Positions 28,593 to 37,495 of a stretch of 64,000 bases of DNA are shown here, piece after piece. The notes under the pieces were generated by a model, which worked only from the letters and a program-made list of their open reading frames with translations, searched no databases and was not told the DNA's origin. A program made the translations under genes and the position numbers. Source of the DNA: Paraflavitalea pollutisoli (GTDB lineage: Bacteria > Bacteroidota > Bacteroidia > Chitinophagales > Chitinophagaceae); contig NZ_JARKMX010000008.1 of the NCBI RefSeq assembly GCF_029360705.1, positions 1,735,949 through 1,799,948 on the forward strand. The letters run 5' to 3'. Each line of letters opens with the position of its first letter. Positions within the stretch are counted from its first letter, which is position 1.

Positions 28593-31500
28593 TTAGAAAG
28601 TAATGTTAGCACCAAGATTATAACGTTTCACCGTAGGGTAAGCACCCTGAGAAGCCCAACCCGTACCGGCGAAGTTCGACTCGCGGTCGTCGGGCATTTT
28701 GCTCCAGGCCACCAGGTTGTTACCATTGAGGTAAACCCGCAGGGAAGCCAGTCCCAGGCGCTTCACCAGCCCACTGTTGAACGTGTACGCCACTTCAGCA
28801 TTCTTCAACCGCACGTACGAACCATCAAACATGTACTGCGTACCCCGGTAATAGCCGGCCGGTGTAGACAACCAGCGCGGCATGGGTACGTCGGCGCCAA
28901 AATTGTCTTTCGACCAGTAGCTGCCTTCATCGTACACCACGTGGTTTTGTGAACCCAGGCTGTTGAACACCACCTGGCGGGTAACGTTGTTCACCGCGTA
29001 GAACTGCACAAAGAAAGTCAGGCCCTTCCAGTCAAGGCCCAGCGTGGCGTTGTAGGTATTCTGCGGCCAGCTGCTGTGGCCATAGGGAATATTGTCGCGG
29101 GTATCGATGATACCGTCGCCATTGTAATCCACGATATAATAGTTGCCGGGCAATTTCTGGTTGTCATTAGCATCATGGATCGTGCTGCCATACAATTCAT
29201 CCCAGGTATTGTAGTACCCACGGCTTACATAAGAATTCGTTTGACCGATCTGGTAGCCATCGGTTTTTTGATAAGCCGGCAGCAATTCAGGATTGTCGCC
29301 ATTGATCACTTTATTCTGCGTATGCGTCATGTTGAGGTCGGCCCACAAACGCAGGTTATGGGAAGTCTGGTGATTGACATGTAACTCTAGCTCATAGCCC
29401 TTCGACTGGGCCCTGCCCAGGTTGGCTACCGGTGGATTGGCTCCATAATAAGAAGGTACCGATGTACGGGTGCCCATCAGGATCTTGCTGCGGTTGTCCT
29501 GGAAGAAATCGGCCTTACCGCGGATGAGGCCCCTGAACAGTTCAAAGTCGACACCCACATTGTATTTCTCGGCCTGCTCCCATTGTACATTCGGGTTGCC
29601 CACGGCAGTTTCCCGGTACCAGTTGTACGGACTGAACTCGGCCTGCTCACCCGTCATACCCAGTCTCGACTGTCCGCCATAAGCCCACTCGGTGAGATAC
29701 AGGAAGCGGTTGCCGACGTCATCGAAACCAGTCTGGCCATAAGAAGCCCGCAGTTTCAGCAGGTCCAGGAATTTTACGTCCTTCATGAACTTCTCCCGGG
29801 TTACGATCCAGTTCAAACCACCCGAAGAGAAGAAGGCAAAACGATAGGCCGGCGCAAACTTCTCCGATCCATTGTAAGCACCGTTGTATTCTAAGGTATA
29901 CTTACCGTCATAGGTATAGGTAGTACGGAATACCCAATCTTCGCGGTACGAAGGGATCGCACTGTTGGTGGCGGTAATGTTCCGGTTCAGCAGGCCCATC
30001 GCCGTCACCGCATGTTTGCGGGCAAAGGTCCTGGCGTAGTTCAATTGCAATTGATAGAAGAGGCGACGCTGGTTGCCGGATATGGCGCCTGCTGCAGGCG
30101 ACCATTTGGAACCTTCCTGGAAATCGAAGCCCGTGGCCGGGTCCATGGTTTCCTTATAAGTAGGAATACCGGTCTCGGGATCTATCCATTTGCGTTGTAC
30201 GCCATTGTACAGGTCATTCACACCACGGTCACTCTCGATGAAAGTATTGTCCATCGAAACGGTACCGTTGAAGCGAAGGCCCTGTAAGATCATGTCCAGG
30301 TTTTGCTCCAGCGCGAAGTCCGTAGTGATCCGCGTTGTGGTCTGGTACTGAATACCACCCACCGATACACTGCGGGCAGAGTTTTCAGCACGGCCTTCGT
30401 TCGGCGCAAAATAGCCCCAGCTGCCATCGGCATACTTGGGCAGGAACACATCCGGCGCCGTCGTATACGCATCGATCCAGGGGCCATATTGGTTGCCCGA
30501 AAAACCCCAGGGGCTCTTACGTACACCATACGAACCGCTCAGGTTGGCCTTGAAGACGGTGGTAGGTGTCAGGTTGAAATCGAGGTTCGTCCGCACGTTG
30601 GCGCGGTTGAAACCAAAACCGGGGCTGTAGCCGCGGTTATTGTCCAGCACACGAAACAGGTCGCCCTCATGCAGGAAATCGGCACTGGTAAAATATTTTA
30701 CAAAACGGGTTCCCCCGCTGATATTCAGGTTGGCATTTTGCGACAGCGCATAATCTTTAAATAACGCCTTCGCCCAATCCACGTTTGGATAACGTTCTGC
30801 TTCCACGAGGTTTGCCGGGTTACGGTACTTGTCGATGATCTCCATCGGCGTATAGTTGTTCCAGGAGTCGGGTTTCAACGCGAGCTCATATTCGATCGCA
30901 TCGTTCATCGTACGCAAGGCATCATAAGAATCAGCCTTACCCGGTAACTTGGAGGGCACCTTCACGACAGAGTTGATGGTACCGCGGATAGAGGCCTTGC
31001 CCGTTTTACCCCGTTTGGTGGTAATCAGAATAACACCGTTGGCACCCCGCGAACCGAATACGGCTGTAGCGGAGGCATCTTTCAGTACAGTCACTGATTC
31101 TACGGAGCCGATATCGACGCTCGTCATCGGGCGTTCTACACCATCCACCAGTACCAGCGGACTGGCATTGTTCCAGGTGCTACGGCCACGAATGATGATC
31201 TGCGGGTCTTCTTCACCCGGCAAACCGGTACTTTGCGCCGTGATCAGGCCGGGCACATTACCCGTCAGGGCGGCCCCGATATTGGAAACACCACCGGCCC
31301 TTTCCAGTACGGCGCCTGTGGTTTGTGATACGGCTGCTACCACACTTTCCTTCTTCTGGCGGCCATAACCGACCACCACGACATCTTCGAGACCAATGAC
31401 ACTATCTTTTAAAGCGATCGACACATTGGTCTGGTTGCCGATGGCTACTTCCTGCGAGATCTTGCCCACAAACGTAAACAGCAGGATATTTTTACCAGCC

Positions 31501-31721
31501 GGCACCCGGATGGAGAACCGCCCATCGGCGGTCGTACTGGTGCTGATACCGGTTGTTTTTACCGATACGGTAGTGCCTGGAATGGGTAACTTCTTTTCAT
31601 CCAGTACCACCCCTTGCACCAACCGCGCCTCCTGCGCCCGCAGGGGTGAATAGACCAGCACCATCGAAAGCACGATCGCTGTCGACAGCCAAAACCGGAA
31701 GGTCTTTTGCGAAAAGCTCAT
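28593..31721 (-). CDS. xusA: SusC/RagA-type TonB-dependent transporter (first pair)
   Basis: Outer-membrane transporter of 1042 residues and the first gene of the xylan operon. After a signal peptide (ending PLRAQ) comes a CarboxypepD_reg-like beta-sandwich (GVVLDEKKLPIPGTTVSVK, about 35-110), a TonB-box-like region (LEDVVVVGYG), then the plug (IIIRGRSTWNN, LVLVDGVER, VTVLKDASATAVFGSRGANG) and the barrel, ending in an aromatic-rich strand (GANITF). TonB supplies energy and the SusD partner acts as lid. A 418-bp non-coding region upstream presumably holds the operon promoter. Confidence 0.96.
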   Translation of the reverse strand: MSFSQKTFRFWLSTAIVLSMVLVYSPLRAQEARLVQGVVLDEKKLPIPGTTVSVKTTGISTSTTADGRFSIRVPAGKNILLFTFVGKISQEVAIGNQTNVSIALKDSVIGLEDVVVVGYGRQKKESVVAAVSQTTGAVLERAGGVSNIGAALTGNVPGLITAQSTGLPGEEDPQIIIRGRSTWNNASPLVLVDGVERPMTSVDIGSVESVTVLKDASATAVFGSRGANGVILITTKRGKTGKASIRGTINSVVKVPSKLPGKADSYDALRTMNDAIEYELALKPDSWNNYTPMEIIDKYRNPANLVEAERYPNVDWAKALFKDYALSQNANLNISGGTRFVKYFTSADFLHEGDLFRVLDNNRGYSPGFGFNRANVRTNLDFNLTPTTVFKANLSGSYGVRKSPWGFSGNQYGPWIDAYTTAPDVFLPKYADGSWGYFAPNEGRAENSARSVSVGGIQYQTTTRITTDFALEQNLDMILQGLRFNGTVSMDNTFIESDRGVNDLYNGVQRKWIDPETGIPTYKETMDPATGFDFQEGSKWSPAAGAISGNQRRLFYQLQLNYARTFARKHAVTAMGLLNRNITATNSAIPSYREDWVFRTTYTYDGKYTLEYNGAYNGSEKFAPAYRFAFFSSGGLNWIVTREKFMKDVKFLDLLKLRASYGQTGFDDVGNRFLYLTEWAYGGQSRLGMTGEQAEFSPYNWYRETAVGNPNVQWEQAEKYNVGVDFELFRGLIRGKADFFQDNRSKILMGTRTSVPSYYGANPPVANLGRAQSKGYELELHVNHQTSHNLRLWADLNMTHTQNKVINGDNPELLPAYQKTDGYQIGQTNSYVSRGYYNTWDELYGSTIHDANDNQKLPGNYYIVDYNGDGIIDTRDNIPYGHSSWPQNTYNATLGLDWKGLTFFVQFYAVNNVTRQVVFNSLGSQNHVVYDEGSYWSKDNFGADVPMPRWLSTPAGYYRGTQYMFDGSYVRLKNAEVAYTFNSGLVKRLGLASLRVYLNGNNLVAWSKMPDDRESNFAGTGWASQGAYPTVKRYNLGANITF

Positions 31722-32139
31722 GTTTAAATGTTGAATTGACGTTTGAAATGGAGAGACAATAAACTACCACGACGGCCAGCGAGTGACCATCGAACCCATA
31801 CACAATCCCCTCGGGATTGCCGGGTTAAATTAAATGCAGCTTACCCGTTACGGGAGATCAGCTGCGCGTACCATACATAAGTTGTTCGAAAACGGCCTGC
31901 AAGAAGGGGCAAGACCGGGCTGGGGAGAGCATGTCATAAGCAATCATTTAAGCGTTTTGAATAAGCAATTTTTACAAAGCGTTAGTTGGCAGGTCATACG
32001 GCACTAACAGAAAATACAACGCACTAAAACTACGATTGCCATATGTGCACACATGGCACAGATCACCAAAAGGAGGGTAATAATGTCTTGCACCAATTGC
32101 AACAGCGGCATTAAATCATTGATTGCTAATGAGAAGCGA
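31722..32139. other. Leader/promoter region of the xylan operon
   Basis: No convincing gene is present in these 418 bp. It includes a 7-bp palindrome (CAATCCC, loop CTC, GGGATTG; 31803-31819) whose right half CGGGATTGCC is shared with the repeat at 26663-26686. I could not find a full TTG-N19/20-TAnnTTTG match pointing to the SusC gene. Confidence 0.5.
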
Positions 32140-32514
32140 CTACAATGTGTCAATAAGATAAAGAATGAGGAGAAGGCTACATACAAACATTCCTGCGGCA
32201 AAAACATACAACCAGGTGGAGCGCTGGTGAAATTGACCGGTCGATAACTCGCGGTTGGTACGCTGGTACCGGATCATGCCCACGACCAGGGCGAGGGTAC
32301 CGAGTATCACCAGCAAAATGCCGACAGGACCCGAGAATCCCTGCGAGCGAACCGCATAAGGCTTACCCATCACCATCGCCAGTTGCTGCATGAATAAGGA
32401 GAATTTCACCACTACGAAACCAAAAGCCATGATGCCCACGCCGGTGCGTATCCACGCCAGCAGGGTGCGCTCATTGGCCAGGTGTTCGTTGGTCAGTAAT
32501 TTTTTATCATCCAT
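32140..32514 (-). CDS. DUF202 family membrane protein
   Basis: Integral inner-membrane protein of 124 residues from the ATG at 32514 (the frame extends to 32598 through a terminator hairpin, so the longer form is rejected). The DUF202 signature NERTLLAWIRTGVGIMAFGF covers residues 15-34 and is followed by two more hydrophobic helices near 65-83 and 100-120. DUF202 proteins have no settled biochemical role. It is separated from the upstream S41 peptidase genes by a terminator. Confidence 0.88.
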   Translation of the reverse strand: MDDKKLLTNEHLANERTLLAWIRTGVGIMAFGFVVVKFSLFMQQLAMVMGKPYAVRSQGFSGPVGILLVILGTLALVVGMIRYQRTNRELSTGQFHQRSTWLYVFAAGMFVCSLLLILYLIDTL

Positions 32515-32556
32515 ACCAGCCAACGCATAAAACCAATGCCAGGAAGATAGCCGCAC

Positions 32557-32592
32557 AATAAAAAGCGCCGTACCCCAGGGGAGTACGGCGCT
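32557..32592 (-). terminator. Intrinsic terminator after the microprotein/S41 unit
   Basis: Stem AGCGCCGTAC (32564-32573) pairs perfectly with GTACGGCGCT (32583-32592), nine-base loop. On the minus strand it is followed by TTTTATTG. Confidence 0.8.
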
Positions 32593-32601
32593 CAACAAAG
32601 A

Positions 32602-32691
32602 TCATCCAAACAAGACCAGGAATAAGACCACTTCGGCCATCAGTACCAGAATGAGTATCCAGAGCAGCCGCCTGCGGTGATGCGTACGCAT
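32602..32691 (-). CDS. Candidate 29-residue single-helix membrane microprotein
   Basis: An ATG at 32691, three bases after the stop codon of the S41 peptidase gene, opens a 29-codon frame with a TGA at 32602-32604. The product has a basic N-terminus (MRTHHRRR) and then an almost uninterrupted hydrophobic stretch (LLWILILVLMAEVVLFLVLFG), the positive-inside layout of a one-span inner-membrane peptide. A clear terminator starts 10 bp downstream. The position suggests translational coupling to the peptidase. Too short for statistical support; no family recognised. Confidence 0.45.
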   Translation of the reverse strand: MRTHHRRRLLWILILVLMAEVVLFLVLFG

Positions 32692-32694
32692 GCG

Positions 32695-34191
32695 TTACGG
32701 TTTAAGCGCTATCAGCTGAAAGGCTTTTTCCAACACCACATCACGACCGGCCACTAAATCCTCCACGCGGGGCACCACCAGGTGCTCAGGCACAATACCA
32801 TGGCTTGTATTATACTTTCCCTGTAAAGACATATGATACCGTACCAGCGGCACCGCCAGCGTCAACTTACTATGGGGCAGGCGCACATTGGCAAAAGCGC
32901 CACTGTTATCCGCTGTCAAAGTCCCGCCGGTCTCTTCACCGATGAAGACGCCGCGCTGCCGGTCACGAACAATAGCACTGAACTCACTGGTCACCGAAAA
33001 ACTACGCCCATTGATCAATACGTACAGTTGGCCGGTGTAGGCGCCTGGTTGAGGAGCCTGCTCGCCCAGGCTGGGGTTCATCGTGAACAGGTATTCATTG
33101 CCTTGCCGAACGATAAACGCTTTTAACTGGTCAAATTGCTCGGGCAGCCAGGCGTATTCACGGAAACTAAGGTTGCCATCCGAAGCCACCGTCAGGTGGT
33201 CATAGTAGCGAAAGGGTTTGTCCGTCAACCAGGCATACAATTGAGCGCCCCAGCGGTCCATCCCCCCCTCATTGTTGCGTAGGTCGAGGACCAGGTGATG
33301 CGTACCCGTCGCCTGGATGCGACGGAAAGCATTTTGCAGAAAAGCCTCCCAAGGCTGCGCGCCTTCCTGCGGCATAAACACCGGTATGCGCAGCAGGGCT
33401 ACTCCTGGTTTCGGAAACGTCACCCCCAAGGTATCCACTCGGTGTTCATCGCCTCGTTGTCCCGCTCCCGCAGTCTTGCGGGAGGATTGCCTTATTTCAT
33501 CCACCCCAACAGACGCCAGCCTAACCGTCTTCACCGCTCCACCCTTCACCCGGTACCCCACCGTAAATGCTTTTGCGGGCCCGATAAAACTTGCATAGTA
33601 TCCGGCAAATGATTCTCCCAGGAACTGCCAGCGGGCACTTTCCACCGTCCCGTCTACGAATACCTGCGGCAGCAGTTGTCTCGTCACCTCGGCCATGGAC
33701 TTGCCGTTGATGCTGACGATCTCTGCCCCTACCGGCACCACGGAGGTACCATAACTGAAATAATGCACCGCCTTACCTTGCTGAAAATGCAGCCGCAACG
33801 GAAAGAGACCGGTTTGATAAAAGGCATACAGATCGTCTGGCTTGCCATCGCGAAACCATTTCACATGACCGCAGCGGATATCTACCGCCACGGGGTTCAG
33901 CAGCCGGTAAAAGGCCAGCTCGCTCATGGGCTTTTCCATTTGCTGTTCTACTGCAGCAAATCGCTTCGCCCAGTAAACGCTATCGTGAAAAGCATACAAA
34001 CCGGGATGAGCTTCCCGCAAGGCAGTTTTAAAAATGGCCAGGTCCCTCTTTAGTTCCGTCGGCGTAAAACGCCTGGTCGAATCGGATTGGTCCGCTTGCC
34101 CGGTGGTCATCGTTTCCCGACCAGCATTTGCTTGCCCGGCTGCCTGCATCGTCAGCAGCACGCCTGCCCATACAAAACCCCAATAGTTCAT
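32695..34191 (-). CDS. S41 family (C-terminal processing-like) peptidase
   Basis: Exported serine peptidase of 498 residues (signal ending near AGQANA). The S41 core lies in the C-terminal half: VLDLRNNEGGMDRWG, then the nucleophile region NGRSFSVTSEFSAIV with Ser, and GVFIGEETGG. A PDZ-like segment (VVPVGAEIVSINGKSM) precedes it. Around residues 235-250 the sequence QSSRKTAGAGQRGDE is encoded by a palindromic repeat element (33452-33497), which appears to be inserted in frame between the PDZ-like part and the catalytic domain. It lies 66 bp downstream of a membrane AraC regulator gene, so the two probably form an operon. Confidence 0.9.
   Translation of the reverse strand: MNYWGFVWAGVLLTMQAAGQANAGRETMTTGQADQSDSTRRFTPTELKRDLAIFKTALREAHPGLYAFHDSVYWAKRFAAVEQQMEKPMSELAFYRLLNPVAVDIRCGHVKWFRDGKPDDLYAFYQTGLFPLRLHFQQGKAVHYFSYGTSVVPVGAEIVSINGKSMAEVTRQLLPQVFVDGTVESARWQFLGESFAGYYASFIGPAKAFTVGYRVKGGAVKTVRLASVGVDEIRQSSRKTAGAGQRGDEHRVDTLGVTFPKPGVALLRIPVFMPQEGAQPWEAFLQNAFRRIQATGTHHLVLDLRNNEGGMDRWGAQLYAWLTDKPFRYYDHLTVASDGNLSFREYAWLPEQFDQLKAFIVRQGNEYLFTMNPSLGEQAPQPGAYTGQLYVLINGRSFSVTSEFSAIVRDRQRGVFIGEETGGTLTADNSGAFANVRLPHSKLTLAVPLVRYHMSLQGKYNTSHGIVPEHLVVPRVEDLVAGRDVVLEKAFQLIALKP
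33452..33497. repeat. Palindromic repeat element inside a coding sequence
   Basis: CCTCGTTG, then TCCCG and an 8-bp stem (CTCCCGCA, loop GTCT, TGCGGGAG), then GATTG and CCTTATTT. The order of parts is the same as in the intergenic copy at 26655-26699. Here it is read in frame within the S41 peptidase gene. Confidence 0.75.
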
Positions 34192-34257
34192 AGATTAATT
34201 TTTCAGCAAAACTATCCCGGCACGGCCCCCACACCGCCTCAGCCGACAGGCTAGTAC

Positions 34258-35610
34258 CTATTGACCGAGCGATTGGAGGTATGCCGACGGCGTCATACCC
34301 GTATATTTCTTGAAGGAAGTATTGAAAGTAGCCTTGGAATTGAACCCGCAATCATAGGCTATACCCAGGATGCTCATCGACCGGGTACCCGGATCGGCCA
34401 TCTTGGCCTGCACCGCCTTCACGCGGTAGCGATTGATAAAATCGAAAAAACTGACATGCAACCGTTCATTGATCACCTGCGACAGATGGTGCCGGTTGGT
34501 GTTCAGCGCCTCTGCCAAAGTATAGATCGTCAGTTCAGGTTGCAGGTAAGGCCGCTCCCGCTCCATATAATCCAGCAGCCGCGTCAGCAACTGCTCCGTC
34601 GTTGCGGCGTCGAGGCCCGACTTGGCATATTTCTTTCCTTCAACCGGTTCATCCATCCCAGGCGCAACTTCGGTAGTTGTATGCGCCATGTCATCCGCCC
34701 TGGTCGCTACTTCCTGCACCAGCGGCATAGATAAGTCAGTCACTTGCACACTGCCCGCATCAGTAACCCCCTTCCGGTCAGCCACTGCATGCTGCCCACT
34801 ATCGACCGCCCCGGCAATCGCCGCCCGCTCAGCCACCAACTCCTGCTTCACCGGGTTGCTCCCGATAGCCCTCCCCCGCCCTTCCAGGTTGAACAGGGCT
34901 GGCTGCGTAATGCTCTTATAAGCCACCCAATACAAGACCAGCACGATGATCGCATAATTGTAGTGGTAGAAATTGGTGAGGAAAGGAATATCCCATTTGC
35001 GGCCATAAAACCCGAAGATGGTAATACCCAGGATAGCGAGGATGATATAAATGAACTGCCGCAACCACTGGAATTGGTACAGGCTGATCTCCGAATGCGT
35101 ATCCGTCAGCGATTCCCGGTACAGGCGCAGTTGTCGCAACGAAAACAAGAGGTAAGCCAGCGTCCACGGAATGGTGAACTGGTTCATCCAGCCAAAATCG
35201 GCCACACTGGCCGCGTCAAAATCATTCAGCGTCGCTCGCTTGTCGTCGGCCGACTGTACATACCAGGGCAGCAGCAACACGAAGTAGGCGACGAAAGGAA
35301 TGAAATGCAACAGTGCCCGCCGGTGAAAGTGCTGGCTGCGGGAAGTAATATGATAGGTGAAGAGATAAATGAGCGGACCAAACAAGGTAGGCAGCAACCA
35401 CGAGATCTTACTCAGGTGCGGAAAACGCAGGAAGAAAGAGCGTGTGTCAAAAGCATTCAACAATGCCTGAAAAGAGAGCAATAACATCAATACGATCAGC
35501 AATACCGATACGATCGTATGCTTCTTTTTGGTCAGCAGCAAGAAAGCAAACAAGCTGGTATTGATCAAGCCAGCAACAACAAAATATTGAAAGAGAGCCG
35601 TTGTATTCAT
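34258..35610 (-). CDS. Membrane-bound AraC-family transcriptional regulator
   Basis: A 450-residue regulator with about seven hydrophobic helices in the first 245 residues (LFQYFVVAGLINTSLFAFLLL at the start) followed by a low-complexity linker and a C-terminal AraC HTH (about 345-450). HTH landmarks are TIYTLAEALNTNRHHLSQVIN and CGFNSKATFNTSFKKYTGMTP. Proteins of this build sense a signal at the inner membrane and bind DNA directly, without phosphorelay. It precedes the S41 peptidase gene on the same strand. Signal unknown. Confidence 0.92.
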   Translation of the reverse strand: MNTTALFQYFVVAGLINTSLFAFLLLTKKKHTIVSVLLIVLMLLLSFQALLNAFDTRSFFLRFPHLSKISWLLPTLFGPLIYLFTYHITSRSQHFHRRALLHFIPFVAYFVLLLPWYVQSADDKRATLNDFDAASVADFGWMNQFTIPWTLAYLLFSLRQLRLYRESLTDTHSEISLYQFQWLRQFIYIILAILGITIFGFYGRKWDIPFLTNFYHYNYAIIVLVLYWVAYKSITQPALFNLEGRGRAIGSNPVKQELVAERAAIAGAVDSGQHAVADRKGVTDAGSVQVTDLSMPLVQEVATRADDMAHTTTEVAPGMDEPVEGKKYAKSGLDAATTEQLLTRLLDYMERERPYLQPELTIYTLAEALNTNRHHLSQVINERLHVSFFDFINRYRVKAVQAKMADPGTRSMSILGIAYDCGFNSKATFNTSFKKYTGMTPSAYLQSLGQ

Positions 35611-35684
35611 GAAGGGCGCCCGGTGTTACCCCACAAAAATAAGGGATTGACCAAAGCGCTGGGCACCGGTCCTGTAATAACCGC

Positions 35685-35969
35685 TTACTGGTCTGCGGCC
35701 TGGTACATATACGCCCGCTTCAACCAATTGAAAACCGTCACTTCGCTCATAACCTCCAAAGGAAGTTGGGTATTGATCAGTCTTTCCAACTGTTGACCAA
35801 TCTCCGGCGCAGTCAGGCCGATCGATTCATAAAAGCAATTAATGATAAACAATAGCTGTTCACCATTATCCGGATCAAACCGGCGCCGGCTCGGCGCCCC
35901 GGCAAATGATATGGCACCTGGTCCCGACCAGTTATAGGCATGAACAAGATGCTCTTTTAAATACTTCAT
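35685..35969 (-). CDS. Hypothetical protein, 94 residues
   Basis: I do not recognise this small cytoplasmic-looking protein. Start chosen at 35969 (MKYLKEHLVHAYNWSG). It has a mixed N-terminal half with an Arg cluster and an amphipathic helical C-terminal half (GEQLLFIINCFYESIGLTAP, then QQLERLINTQ). There is no signal peptide or membrane helix. It stands alone between the AraC regulator and the terminator of the first RRM gene. Amino-acid composition looks coding. Confidence 0.6.
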   Translation of the reverse strand: MKYLKEHLVHAYNWSGPGAISFAGAPSRRRFDPDNGEQLLFIINCFYESIGLTAPEIGQQLERLINTQLPLEVMSEVTVFNWLKRAYMYQAADQ

Positions 35970-35995
35970 AGCAATTCTCCCCAACAAAACAGAAC

Positions 35996-36023
35996 AAAAA
36001 AAAAGTCCGCCTTTCGGCGGACT
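35996..36023 (-). terminator. Terminator of the first RRM gene
   Basis: Stem AGTCCGCC (36004-36011) pairs with GGCGGACT (36016-36023), loop TTTC. A run of nine A (T on the minus strand) follows the stem. Confidence 0.9.
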
Positions 36024-36035
36024 CGCGTAAGTCGT

Positions 36036-36338
36036 TTACCACTTATTACCGGAATAACCTTCCGTTTTAAAAGGACTTTTGTTAAAAGACTTGGTCGGCT
36101 TGGCGTTGGCTTCCGATACCTTGATGGTACGGCCATCCAGCGACGACTGGTCAAGCTGTTGTATGGCTTCACGGGATGCAATGCCGTCTTCCATTTCTAC
36201 AAAGCCAAAACCACGGCTGCGACCAGTTTCACGGTCCGTGATGATCTTCGCAGAAGTTACCGCGCCAAATTGAGCAAACAATTCTTTCAATTGTTCATCC
36301 TGTACATTGAATGACAGGTTAGAAACATAAAGGTTCAT
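36036..36338 (-). CDS. RRM-domain RNA-binding protein
   Basis: Single RNA recognition motif protein of 100 residues. RNP2 (LYVSNL, residues 3-8) and RNP1 (RGFGFVEM, about 42-49) are intact, with the beta-alpha-beta-beta-alpha-beta order expected. The tail after residue 78 is short, basic and aromatic (KSFNKSPFKTEGYSGNKW). Such proteins in bacteria bind single-stranded RNA and are often cold- or stress-induced. Its upstream sequence (36350-36443) is shared with that of the second RRM gene at 37853. Confidence 0.95.
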   Translation of the reverse strand: MNLYVSNLSFNVQDEQLKELFAQFGAVTSAKIITDRETGRSRGFGFVEMEDGIASREAIQQLDQSSLDGRTIKVSEANAKPTKSFNKSPFKTEGYSGNKW

Positions 36339-36349
36339 ATAAATCTTTT

Positions 36350-36443
36350 ATAAAATGATATCTGAGTAAGGCAAGTAGTAGAAGCAAAAATGCAATGGTA
36401 GTAGCAGATTGAAGTCAAATACTGATGCGAGGCTCAAATGAAT
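36350..36443 (-). promoter_or_regulatory. Conserved leader of RRM gene 1
   Basis: About 94 bp upstream of the RRM gene that align with 38234-38327 upstream of the other canonical RRM gene. The identical core is AAAATGATATCTGAGTAA (plus strand), followed by further matching blocks such as GCAAG, AAAATGCA and ATACTGATGC. It could be a shared promoter plus 5' UTR with an autoregulatory RNA element. Confidence 0.65.
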
Positions 36444-36548
36444 TGACCAAAGCTAAGCTTAATAATCGACAAATCCACAATTATTTTCTGCCTGCAAACG
36501 GTCTCTGCCGCTTGGAGATAATAAAGTAACTTCAACGAAAGACAAACT

Positions 36549-37352
36549 ATGATTGCAAAAGCATTCCTGGCACTCACAGAGTATCCTGCTTTCAGAAGGC
36601 TTATCTGGAAACCGGTATATGAAGGACTGGCGAAACACTTCAGGATCAGCGATTGGCATTTCATGAATTACGGTTATGCACCGGCGTCAACCCAGGCATC
36701 CATCGACTTACTTCCGCACGACGAGATCAACCGCTATCCCATACAGCTATACCACTACCTCGCACAAAAGACCTCCATCAAAGGCAAACACGTACTGGAA
36801 GTAGGCAGCGGTCGCGGTGGCGGCGCCAGTTATATCAGCCGTTACCTGCAACCCTCGAAAATAACGGGTATCGATATCGCCAGTCACGCAGTTAACCTGG
36901 CCAGGCACCACCACCAGGAAGCCAACCTGCATTTCTTGCAGGGCAATGCAGAAAAACTGCCCTTTCCCCCGGAAAGTTTCGATGTTGTATTGAACGTGGA
37001 GAGTTGCCATGCCTACGGATCGGTACCCCGGTTCCTGGCAGAAGTAAAAAGAGTATTGAAGCCTGGCGGTGTATTTCTGTGTACAGACCTGCGCGGTCCC
37101 GAAGGAATGATCCTGCTCAAGGAGCAACTGGATGCCAGCGGCCTGCAGCTGCTATCGGAAGAGAACATCACCCGCAATGTAAGCAACGCCATCGAGGAAG
37201 AAGACACGAACAAGCAACAGCGGATCAACCAGCACATCGCACGCTGGATGCGCCCGGCCTTCAGTCAGTTCGCCGGCACCAAAGGTTCCCGGATCCACAA
37301 AGACCTGCTGTCCAATGCACTGATCTACTATAGTTTCATGTTGCAAAAATAG
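36549..37352 (+). CDS. Class I SAM-dependent methyltransferase
   Basis: Cytoplasmic methyltransferase of 267 residues with a Rossmann core. Motif I is VLEVGSGRGGGASYI (about 80-94); the acidic residue of motif II is in ITGIDIASHAV; motif post-I LQGNAEKLPFPPESFDVV and the strand KRVLKPGGVFLCTD follow. It resembles sterol/ubiquinone-type (UbiE/ERG6-like) methyltransferases, but the substrate cannot be read. It is flanked by RRM genes on either side and appears to be a single-gene unit. Confidence 0.92.
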   Translation: MIAKAFLALTEYPAFRRLIWKPVYEGLAKHFRISDWHFMNYGYAPASTQASIDLLPHDEINRYPIQLYHYLAQKTSIKGKHVLEVGSGRGGGASYISRYLQPSKITGIDIASHAVNLARHHHQEANLHFLQGNAEKLPFPPESFDVVLNVESCHAYGSVPRFLAEVKRVLKPGGVFLCTDLRGPEGMILLKEQLDASGLQLLSEENITRNVSNAIEEEDTNKQQRINQHIARWMRPAFSQFAGTKGSRIHKDLLSNALIYYSFMLQK

Positions 37353-37495
37353 GGTTGAAAATCGTTTACAATAAATTAGGCGCCGCTGTCTAAATAGACT
37401 ACCTTACACAAACGGCTTTCTATTGTGTACAATCCCACCTCTATTAGTCCTCTACACTATACCAGGTCAATTTAGTCATCAGTAAATCGTACAAC

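Noticed and set aside
32515-32598. Longer N-terminus of the DUF202 protein
   Set aside because: It would be translated through the terminator hairpin at 32564-32592; DUF202 proteins usually start close to the NERT motif.
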